Positions 6,447 to 11,790 of a DNA stretch of 11,790 nucleotides are shown in pieces. The notes under the pieces are model-generated. The model did not search any database, had not been told where the DNA came from, and was given only the letters and a program-made list of their open reading frames with translations. The stretch's first letter is position 1; each line of letters begins with the position of its first letter. A program made the position numbers and the translations under genes. Source of the DNA: CAVRTJ01 sp046704825 (GTDB lineage Bacteria; Acidobacteriota; UBA4820; DSQY01); contig JBJKRE010000322.1 of assembly GCA_046704825.1 (NCBI GenBank), forward strand, positions 1 to 11,790. The letters are read 5' to 3'.

Positions 6447-7307
6447 TCAGTCCCCCGTTTGAGGCGGCAGAATGGTATTGTCGATGAGCCGGGTCCCGCC
6501 GAAGCGGACAGCGAGGGCGAGCAGGGCCGGCTTTTCGATGGTCGTTATCGGTTCGAGCGAAGACATGTCGACCAGCCGGGCGTATTCCAGGCTCGCCAGG
6601 GGCTCCGTGCTAATGGTTCGCGTGACGGCGCCCAGCAGGAACTCGGACTTTCGTTCCCCCCCGGCGAAGAGGTCCTGGGCCAGGCGGAGCGAAGCGCTTA
6701 GGGAAAGCGCCTGCCGGCGTTCTTCGTCGGACAGGTAGACGTTGCGGCTGCTCATGGCGAGGCCGTCCTTCTCCCGCACGATGGGCGCCACGAGAATCCG
6801 GACGGGCAGGTTCAGGTCGGCCGTGAAGCGTCGTATGACGGCGACCTGCTGGGCGTCCTTCTGGCCGAACACGGCCACGTCCGGCTCGCAGATGGCGAAG
6901 AGCTTGGTGACCACGGTGGCCACACCCCTGAAGTGGCCGGGGCGGCTGGCTCCGCATAGCGTCTCCGTGAGCGGGCCCTCGACGTTGACGTAGGTGGCGT
7001 ACCCCTGCGGGTACATCTCGGATGTCCCGGGCAGAAAGAGGGCGTCGGCGCCCGCCTCTTCGCAGAGGCGCGCATCGCGCTCCGGATCGCGGGGATAGCG
7101 GTCGAAATCCTCGTGCGGACCGAACTGAGTGGGGTTCACGAAGATCGAAACGATCACGCGGTCGGCGTTACGACGGGCCTTTTGTATGAGGGACAGGTGC
7201 CCCTCGTGCAGGTACCCCATGGTGGGCACCAGCGCGACGGACTCGCCCCGGGCCCTGCGGTCTCTGCTCCAGGCCCGCGTGTCCTCAATGCGCTGCAGTA
7301 TCAGCAT
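6447..7307 (-). CDS. panC: Pantothenate synthetase (pantoate-beta-alanine ligase) PanC
   Basis: PanC joins pantoate and beta-alanine using ATP, through a pantoyl-adenylate, to give pantothenate. The 286-residue product shows the nucleotidyltransferase HIGH-like motif His34-Glu-Gly-His37 in VPTMGYLHEGHLSLI. It also has SIFVNPTQFGPHEDFDRYPR (pantoate binding), TETLCGASRPGHFRGVATVV, VFGQKDAQQ and the KMSKS-equivalent loop AMSSRNVYL. The ATG start at 7307 lies inside the 3' end of panB, giving a 23-base overlap and probable translational coupling. panD follows after 3 bases. The length and all key motifs are normal. Confidence 0.97.
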   Translation of the reverse strand: MLILQRIEDTRAWSRDRRARGESVALVPTMGYLHEGHLSLIQKARRNADRVIVSIFVNPTQFGPHEDFDRYPRDPERDARLCEEAGADALFLPGTSEMYPQGYATYVNVEGPLTETLCGASRPGHFRGVATVVTKLFAICEPDVAVFGQKDAQQVAVIRRFTADLNLPVRILVAPIVREKDGLAMSSRNVYLSDEERRQALSLSASLRLAQDLFAGGERKSEFLLGAVTRTISTEPLASLEYARLVDMSSLEPITTIEKPALLALAVRFGGTRLIDNTILPPQTGD

Positions 7308-8172
7308 TGTTCTTCGTACCGCCGAACCGTTCGGCCAGTTCGGGCGACAGGTGGAACGCCTCCTCTTCGGAAGGAAAGCGCCCGTTCAGGACGTCGTCGC
7401 GGAAGCGCCCGAGGGCCTTGCGCATTACCTTTCCGAAGTCTCCGTAGGTGCGCACGAAGCGGGGAAGCCGTCCGTCGTACAGGCCCAGGAGGTCGTGGAA
7501 GACCAGAACCTGTCCGTCGCAGTGGGGCCCCGCGCCGATTCCGATGGTGAGGATGCCGGAACGAGCCGTGATCTCTGCGGCCACCTCGGAGGGGATGCAC
7601 TCCAGCACGAGGGCGAAGGCCCCGGCCTCCTCCACGGCCTTCGCATCGGCCAAGAGCTGCTCCGCCGCGTCCAGGGTTCTGCCCTGTACCTTGAAGCCAC
7701 CCAGGTTGTGGAGCGACTGGGGTGTCAGGCCGATGTGGCCCATCACGGGGATCTCGTTGGCCACCAGGCGGCGGATGAGGGCGGCGCGCTTCCGGCCGCC
7801 TTCTATCTTGACGCCCTGCACGCCCCCTTCCTGCAGACAGCGGCCGCAGTTGCGGACGGCGTCCTGCCAGCCGGTGTGGTAGGTCATGAAGGGCATGTCG
7901 GCGACCACGAGGGCGCGCGTGGCCGCGCGGCTGACCATGGAGCAGTGGTACACCATGTGGTCCAGCGTGACGCCGAGGGTGTCGTGGCGTCCCTGGACCG
8001 CCATGCCGAGGGAATCGCCGACCAGGAGCACGTCGGCCCCAGCGTCTTCGGCGATCCGTGCGGACGGATAGTCGTAGGCCGTCAGCATGACGGCCTTTTC
8101 ACCAGCGGTCTTGCGCTCGCGCAGAACGGGCACAGTAACCGCCTGGGGCATTGCCTGCCTTATTTTGGACAT
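7285..8172 (-). CDS. panB: 3-methyl-2-oxobutanoate hydroxymethyltransferase PanB
   Basis: PanB transfers a hydroxymethyl group from 5,10-methylene-tetrahydrofolate to 2-oxoisovalerate, forming ketopantoate, the first committed step to coenzyme A. The 295-residue product has the metal-binding Asp53 (LLVGDSLGM) and Asp92 (VVADMPF), Glu124 (VKIEGG), and the catalytic-base Glu191 (LVLECIPSEVA). It also has GHIGLTPQSLHNLGGFKVQG and the GIGAGPHCDGQVLV segment. The ATG at 8172 is preceded by a purine-rich ribosome-binding stretch (GGGAGAAAAGAA). It lies 92 bp downstream of the kinase stop, so probably in the same transcript, and panC overlaps its end. No separate promoter is obvious in the 92-bp gap. 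I see no panE-type ketopantoate reductase in the window, so that step must be encoded elsewhere. Confidence 0.97.
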   Translation of the reverse strand: MSKIRQAMPQAVTVPVLRERKTAGEKAVMLTAYDYPSARIAEDAGADVLLVGDSLGMAVQGRHDTLGVTLDHMVYHCSMVSRAATRALVVADMPFMTYHTGWQDAVRNCGRCLQEGGVQGVKIEGGRKRAALIRRLVANEIPVMGHIGLTPQSLHNLGGFKVQGRTLDAAEQLLADAKAVEEAGAFALVLECIPSEVAAEITARSGILTIGIGAGPHCDGQVLVFHDLLGLYDGRLPRFVRTYGDFGKVMRKALGRFRDDVLNGRFPSEEEAFHLSPELAERFGGTKNNADTAAH

Positions 8173-8264
8173 TTCTTTTCTCCCTTCTCCCCATCCCGTC
8201 GGGGACTACCCTTGGGCTTGGGGGAAAGATCAGAGGATCGGTATGCTCTGCCGTCCCGGTCCAG

Positions 8265-8912
8265 TCACCTGGTTCCAGGCGGCGCATAAAAGAGGACGTC
8301 GTTCTCGAGCCGGTTGACCTGGTTGATCAACTGGTCGAGCTCGGCCGCGTTCCTCTCAAAGTCTATATCATTTGTGTTCACAATCAAGAGGGGGGTCTCC
8401 TGATAGTGAAAGAAGAAGTAGTTGTACGCCTTGTTCAGCTCCTCCACGTACTGGTCCGAGACGTGCTTCTCGAAGTCCCGGCTGCGCGAGCGGATGCGCT
8501 TGGCCAGCGTCGGCGTGGTGGCCTGCAGGTAGATGACGGCGTCCGGTTTGGGCAGCGGCTCCATGAGCAGGGAGTAGAGCTTCTCGTAGAGGATCAGCTC
8601 CGAATCGGTCAGGTTCAGGTAGGCGAAGATCTTGTCCTTCCTCGGGATGTAGTCCGCCACGATCTGCCTGTCGAAGAGCGTGCGCTGAACGAGCTGCTCC
8701 TGCTGCTGGTACCGGGTGAGCAGGAAGAAGAGCTGGCACTGGAAGGCCGATCCCTTTTTGCCCTTATAGAAGTCGGCGAGGAAGGGGTTCTGAACGTCCT
8801 CCATGAGGAGGGAGGCCCCGACGCGCTTGGCGATGAGCCTGGCGAGGGTCGTCTTGCCCACGCCTATGGGACCTTCCACCGCAACGTAAGGGAACTTCAA
8901 CTCTACCGCCAA
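8265..8912 (-). CDS. Deoxynucleoside kinase (dNK/dGK-like)
   Basis: This protein of about 215 residues belongs to the deoxynucleoside kinase family, which phosphorylates deoxynucleosides with ATP to salvage DNA precursors. Walker A is EGPIGVGKTT near residue 13. Next come DVQNPFLADFYKG, FLLTRYQQQEQL, the catalytic-region equivalent LFDRQIVADYIPRKDKIFAY, and the Arg-rich lid TLAKRIRSRSRDFE followed by VEELNKAYNYFFFHY and PLLIVNTNDIDF. The substrate base cannot be decided from sequence. No ATG is available near the correct N-terminus. TTG at 8912 (GAGG eight bases upstream) or TTG at 8900 (product starting LKFPYVAVEG) are the candidates, and I prefer 8912. The predicted promoter at 8938-8966 fits only such short starts; longer in-frame readings run antisense through the ABC ATPase. 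It heads the pantothenate cluster, an order I recall from other diderms. Confidence 0.88.
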   Translation of the reverse strand: MAVELKFPYVAVEGPIGVGKTTLARLIAKRVGASLLMEDVQNPFLADFYKGKKGSAFQCQLFFLLTRYQQQEQLVQRTLFDRQIVADYIPRKDKIFAYLNLTDSELILYEKLYSLLMEPLPKPDAVIYLQATTPTLAKRIRSRSRDFEKHVSDQYVEELNKAYNYFFFHYQETPLLIVNTNDIDFERNAAELDQLINQVNRLENDVLFYAPPGTR

Positions 8913-8937
8913 TCCCTTGCCCTCATTGAGAGTAATG

Positions 8938-8966
8938 ATTATCCAACAATCGCGTCCGTTTGACAA
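8938..8966 (-). promoter_or_regulatory. Predicted sigma70-type promoter of the kinase-panBCD unit
   Basis: Read on the minus strand, TTGTCA (complement of 8961-8966, five of six) is followed by exactly 17 bp and GATAAT (complement of 8938-8943, five of six). Transcription would start near 8931, giving a leader of roughly 20 nt before the TTG at 8912. Its -35 box shares bases with the -35 box of the opposite-strand ABC promoter. Confidence 0.65.
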
Positions 8967-8990
8967 CGGTCGGGCCAAATCGGCTAAGAT
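8960..8990 (+). promoter_or_regulatory. Predicted promoter of the ABC transporter operon
   Basis: A perfect TTGACA at 8960-8965 precedes TAAGAT at 8985-8990 (four of six) with a 19-bp spacer, longer than the 17-bp optimum, so it is probably weaker than the divergent one. TACAAT at 8989-8994 is a better -10 match but has no -35 box at a proper distance. The leader to the ATG at 9039 would be about 40 nt. The -35 overlaps the minus-strand promoter. Confidence 0.45.
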
Positions 8991-9038
8991 ACAATTTTCA
9001 CCGTTGGTAGAGGGTTTCTGCCGAAAAGGAGGAGGAAC

Positions 9039-9962
9039 ATGGACGCCCTTAGCTACAGGGGGGTGCAAAAGAGCTTCGGCGAGGTCCAGGCCGTCAAGCC
9101 GCTGGACCTCGACATCCCGGAGGGCCGAATCTTCGGCCTTCTCGGCCCGAACGGCGCCGGGAAGACGACGCTCATCCGCATGACCCTGGGTATCATCCTG
9201 CCCGACGCGGGAAGCATATCGGTCTACGGCGAGCCCAAGTCGCGCAAGCACGAGAACTACTTCGGCTACCTGCCCGAGGACAGGGGGCTCTACCCCAAGA
9301 TGAAGGTCTGGGAACTCCTGGTCTTCTTCGGCCAGCTGCGCGGGCTTTCGGCCAAAGAGGCAAAGAAGCGCGCGCTGGGCGGACTGGACCGGCTCGGACT
9401 GTCCGAGTGGGCCGAGCGCAAGGTCGAGGAACTGTCCAAGGGCATGCAGCAGAAGATCCAGCTCTTGACCGCCCTCATTCACAAGCCCAAAGTGGCCATC
9501 CTGGACGAGCCCTTTTCGGGCCTTGACCCCGTAAACATGGACCTCTTCAAGGAGGTCATCAAAGAGACGCTCGAGCAGGGGACGAACATCGTGCTCTCGA
9601 CGCACCAGATGGAGCAGGTAGAGCAGATGTGCGACCGGATCGCCCTGATCAACAAGGGCGAGATCGTGCTGAGCGGCGAGGTCGGCGAGATCCGGAGCCG
9701 CTACGGAAGCAAAGAGATCCGTGTGGAGTTCGCCGGAGACGCCCCGGCGTCGGTCGCCGTCGACGGGCTGGTCAGGAAAGCGCGGCTGAACGGGCACGAA
9801 GCGCGCTACACGCTCGAGGAAAGCGTACCGCCGCGGGATCTGCTGGCGGCACTCCTGCAGGCGGGTGGCGACGTGGTGCGCTTCGGCGAAGAGCAGGCCT
9901 CCATGCACGACATCTTCGTGACCGTGGTCACGGGCAACGGGGAGGTGGGCCATGCGAATTAG
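9039..9962 (+). CDS. ABC transporter ATP-binding protein (NatA-like, ABC-2 exporter family)
   Basis: This 307-residue cytoplasmic ATPase powers the membrane protein encoded next. The ATG at 9039 follows AAGGAGGAGG. Motifs in order are Walker A GPNGAGKTT (36-44), the Q-loop region GYLPEDRGLYPKM (76-88), the signature ELSKGMQQ (131-138, a variant of LSGGQ), Walker B VAILDEP (152-158), D-loop SGLDP, and the switch His189 in STHQM. The Q-loop position carries Glu80 rather than Gln; from memory this is usual in the NatA/YhaQ-type subfamily and not a defect. Residues about 215-307 form the extra C-terminal domain (DUF4162-like) that occurs in this subfamily. The gene overlaps the permease by 11 bases, so the two are coupled. 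The substrate cannot be read from sequence; relatives are implicated in sodium or drug efflux. Confidence 0.92.
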   Translation: MDALSYRGVQKSFGEVQAVKPLDLDIPEGRIFGLLGPNGAGKTTLIRMTLGIILPDAGSISVYGEPKSRKHENYFGYLPEDRGLYPKMKVWELLVFFGQLRGLSAKEAKKRALGGLDRLGLSEWAERKVEELSKGMQQKIQLLTALIHKPKVAILDEPFSGLDPVNMDLFKEVIKETLEQGTNIVLSTHQMEQVEQMCDRIALINKGEIVLSGEVGEIRSRYGSKEIRVEFAGDAPASVAVDGLVRKARLNGHEARYTLEESVPPRDLLAALLQAGGDVVRFGEEQASMHDIFVTVVTGNGEVGHAN

Positions 9963-11259
9963 CGCGACGAACGTCTGGGTGGTGGCCCGCAGGGAGTTCC
10001 TCGACAGGGTCCGAAAGAAGTCATTTCTCGTCCTGACCATTCTGGTTCCTCTCTTTTTTGGCGCGGCGATGATACTTCCCACCGTGCTGCTCATGCATAC
10101 CGAGAAGGCGGCAACCGTCGAGGTGCTGGACCACACGGGTTGGGCGGGGACGCTCATGACCCGGAAGGCTGCGCCCGAAGGAGGGAAAGCGGAGCAGGAT
10201 CAGGGCAATGCGTTCCAGAATGCGGCCAAGGAAGAAGTGAAAAAGGCCGGTCGGTTTGTGCTCGCGCCCGAAGGGGCCACCTTGGCGAGCGAGAAGAAGC
10301 GCCTCCTGGACAAGAAGATCGATGGCCTCCTTGTGCTCAGCCCCGATCCCAAGAGCGACCTCAGAGCCGAGTACTACGGCATGAGCCTGGGCAACATCAA
10401 CCTCATGGAATTCCTTCATAGTCGGCTTAACCAGATCGCCCTCAGGCATCGCCTCGAGGTGAAGGGACTGGATCCGGGCCTCGTAAGTGAACTTGAGAAA
10501 ACGGTCAAGCTCAAGACCGCTAAGGTGAACAAAGAAGGAAAGACTTCGAAAGGATCTTTCCTCGGCGAGTACATGAAAGCCATCATGTTCGCGATGCTCC
10601 TCTATGTCCTTATCCTCTCGTATGGCATCGTGCTCATGCGCGGCGTCATGGAGGAAAAGACGGGCAAGATCGCCGAGGTCATCGTTTCGGCGGTGCGGCC
10701 GTTCGAGTTGTTGATGGGGAAGATACTGGGTATCGCGAGCGTGGGACTCGTGCAGTACGTCATTTGGTTCCTGCTGGGTGTCGGGCTTTACGTTCTCAAT
10801 CCGATGAACTTCACCTCGCATGCAGGCAGCGCCATGGTCGGGCCGGGCGAACTGACGATGCTGGTTCTATTCTATCTGCTCGGATTCTTCTTCTATGCCG
10901 CGATCTACGGTGCCGTGGGCGCCGTGTGCACCACGGACCAGGAGGCCCAGCAGATAAACATGTTCGTCGTCATCTGCCTCATGCTTCCGGTCATCCTCAT
11001 GGGTGCGATTATCCAGAACCCTGACGCGAACTGGGTGGTGATTCTCTCCTTGATTCCCTTCTTCGCCCCGACGCTCATGATGATGCGGGCCTCCCTGATC
11101 GAAGTGCCCATATGGCAGATCCTGGCTAGTATGGGCGGCCTCGCGGTGGGTATCGTGGTCATGGCGTACATCGGCGGCAAGATCTTCCGTGTCGGCATCC
11201 TGATGACGGGAAAGCGGCCGAGCATTCCCGAGATCATGCGCTGGATCCGCGCCAGTTAA
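9952..11259 (+). CDS. ABC-2 type permease (NatB-like)
   Basis: This 435-residue inner-membrane protein is the partner of the preceding ATPase and begins within its last 11 bases, with GGAGG just upstream of the ATG. The N-terminus VWVVARREFLDRVRKKSFL is the characteristic amphipathic helix of ABC-2 exporters. A first membrane helix lies at about 24-48. Residues about 50-205 form a large hydrophilic, probably extracytoplasmic domain with a Lys/Glu-rich stretch (68-95). Hydrophobic segments follow at about 210-229, 259-283, 301-325, 336-355, 361-378 and 390-412. The segment VMEEKTGKIAEVIVSAVRPFELLMGKILG between the second and third is the signature of the ABC2_membrane_3 family. The C-terminus is short and basic. 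A terminator 20 bp later ends the operon. The substrate is unknown. Confidence 0.9.
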   Translation: MRISATNVWVVARREFLDRVRKKSFLVLTILVPLFFGAAMILPTVLLMHTEKAATVEVLDHTGWAGTLMTRKAAPEGGKAEQDQGNAFQNAAKEEVKKAGRFVLAPEGATLASEKKRLLDKKIDGLLVLSPDPKSDLRAEYYGMSLGNINLMEFLHSRLNQIALRHRLEVKGLDPGLVSELEKTVKLKTAKVNKEGKTSKGSFLGEYMKAIMFAMLLYVLILSYGIVLMRGVMEEKTGKIAEVIVSAVRPFELLMGKILGIASVGLVQYVIWFLLGVGLYVLNPMNFTSHAGSAMVGPGELTMLVLFYLLGFFFYAAIYGAVGAVCTTDQEAQQINMFVVICLMLPVILMGAIIQNPDANWVVILSLIPFFAPTLMMMRASLIEVPIWQILASMGGLAVGIVVMAYIGGKIFRVGILMTGKRPSIPEIMRWIRAS

Positions 11260-11278
11260 AGGGAGGTCTGGTCGTGGA

Positions 11279-11320
11279 GGCGGGAAAGGGCGCGGCCCTT
11301 TCCCGCCCCTCGATTTCTTT
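11279..11320 (+). terminator. Strong intrinsic terminator after the ABC operon
   Basis: GGCGGGAAAGGGC (11279-11291) pairs perfectly over 13 bp with GCCCTTTCCCGCC (11295-11307) around a GCG loop, followed by a T-rich tail ending ATTTCTTT (11308-11320). It starts 20 bp after the permease stop codon. The tail is imperfect because CCTCGA precedes the T-run, but the stem is very stable. Confidence 0.85.
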
Positions 11321-11322
11321 GC

Positions 11323-11655
11323 ATGAATAATCCGATCAAGCCATCGAACTTTCTGCGAAGACGGCCCCTGACCCGGCGCAGGAAGTACGCCGCCCTGGCC
11401 GTGGCGGGTGCGGCCGACCTCATCCAGATCACGATCTTCCCGCTCTTCCTGCCCGGAGCCGCCTCTCCGTGGGACGTGGTCCTGGACGTCTTCGCTTCGG
11501 CCGCTCTGGTGCTGATCCTGGGCTTCAGGTGGCCCCTCGCGGCGGCCCTGGTGGCAGAGGCCGTGCCGGGGCTCGCGCTCTTTCCCACGTGGACGGCCTT
11601 CGTCCTGACCTTTCCGGTCAGGGAAGATCCCGAAAACCGGGATGCGATTCCGTAA
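11323..11655 (+). CDS. Small predicted membrane protein, function unknown
   Basis: This 110-residue protein has a basic cytoplasmic-looking N-terminus (FLRRRPLTRRRKY, residues 10-22) and three hydrophobic stretches, about 23-43, 50-67 and 70-90, ending in a short charged tail. By the positive-inside pattern it should be an inner-membrane protein. I do not recognise a family. Third-position G+C is as high as in neighbouring genes, which supports real coding. The ATG at 11323 sits two bases after the T-run of the preceding terminator, and no Shine-Dalgarno is visible. The true start could be a rarer codon slightly downstream, such as CTG in front of the Arg-rich stretch, or the gene may depend on read-through. 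Its last codons contain two small hairpins, 11604-11622 (CCTGACC/GGTCAGG) and 11627-11643 (ATCCCG/CGGGAT). Confidence 0.65.
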   Translation: MNNPIKPSNFLRRRPLTRRRKYAALAVAGAADLIQITIFPLFLPGAASPWDVVLDVFASAALVLILGFRWPLAAALVAEAVPGLALFPTWTAFVLTFPVREDPENRDAIP

Positions 11656-11669
11656 GACTGTTTACCCGA

Positions 11670-11790
11670 ATGTCAGGAATCGGAACGCGTAAGGTCAGTC
11701 GGCCGGAGCACGTCGCCGGCTTCAGGCGCGTCTTCGCCGGTCGAGAGCTGACGTTCGGCGTGCTCGAGGACTTCGTCGGGGAGCATTTCC
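11670..11790 (+). CDS. Start of a possible gene cut by window end, unrecognised
   Basis: An open frame from the ATG at 11670 runs off the window after 40 codons; the product begins MSGIGTRKVSRPEHV and shows no motif I recognise. No good Shine-Dalgarno precedes it. The opposite strand is also open, with a stop at 11673-11675, in the same codon phase. I favour the plus strand for two reasons. From codon 11 onward about nine in ten third positions are G or C, with Phe always TTC and Glu always GAG. The minus reading would use GAA five times to GAG once, unlike the other genes here. It would lie 14 bp behind the membrane-protein gene. Confidence 0.4.
   Translation, partial: MSGIGTRKVSRPEHVAGFRRVFAGRELTFGVLEDFVGEHF

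Noticed and set aside
7129..8289. Plus-strand open frame of about 386 codons opposite panB and panC
   Set aside because: It is antisense to well-supported panB and the start of panC. Long antisense frames are expected at this G+C content, and no family features are visible.
9266..9305. Glu in place of Gln in the Q-loop as a sign of a dead ATPase
   Set aside because: All other nucleotide-binding motifs are intact, and the same Pro-Glu segment is, to my recollection, normal in the NatA/YhaQ-type subfamily.
8913..10157. Long minus-strand extension of the kinase reading frame
   Set aside because: The extension is antisense to the ABC ATPase and crosses the predicted divergent promoters. The kinase family begins close to the P-loop.
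11673..11790. Minus-strand C-terminal gene fragment at the window end
   Set aside because: It is open and hydrophilic, but its codon use (mostly GAA for Glu, lower third-position than first-position G+C) fits the genome less well than the plus strand. It is not excluded.

Overview
This is a gene-dense window from a high-G+C bacterium, and almost all of it is core metabolism. The gene content is cell-wall synthesis and remodelling, one tRNA, RNA processing, pantothenate synthesis, a deoxynucleoside kinase and an ABC-2 exporter. The amidase carries a region resembling an AMIN domain, a lipoprotein signal follows it, and kinase-panB-panC-panD and amidase-GerMN-murI-rph are clustered. From memory this fits a diderm lineage such as Acidobacteriota or Desulfobacterota, but that placement is an inference of modest confidence. 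I see no integrase, transposase, phage gene, CRISPR array, toxin-antitoxin pair or defence system.

Layout. Bases 1-1019 hold murB, whose 5' end is cut off by the window edge. A promoter and tRNA-Gly(CCC) follow at 1151-1268. Behind the tRNA lies about 330 bp of non-coding DNA in which the tRNA 3' end plus 95 bp of flank is duplicated (1241-1363 and 1477-1599, 121 of 123 bases identical), separated by a very G+C-rich spacer. A sigma70-like promoter (1673-1701) then precedes four overlapping plus-strand genes: amidase (1766-3301), GerMN lipoprotein (3270-3872), glutamate racemase murI (3862-4680) and RNase PH rph (4677-5414).

The next block is on the minus strand and reads right to left: deoxynucleoside kinase (8912-8265), panB (8172-7285), panC (7307-6447), panD (6443-6054) and an unrecognised secreted protein (5960-5439) that converges on rph. 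PanB, PanC and PanD supply ketopantoate, beta-alanine and their condensation to pantothenate, the coenzyme A precursor. The kinase heads the unit.

The kinase and the plus-strand ABC operon (ATPase 9039-9962, permease 9952-11259) are divergent. Their predicted promoters overlap at the -35 boxes. A strong intrinsic terminator (11279-11320) closes the ABC operon. It is followed at once by a small unrecognised membrane protein (11323-11655) and the start of a probable further plus-strand gene cut by the window end.

No undescribed system stands out. The features most worth a second look are the tRNA-tail duplication, the shared -35 divergent promoter, the secreted protein next to panD, and the small membrane gene whose start codon abuts a terminator.
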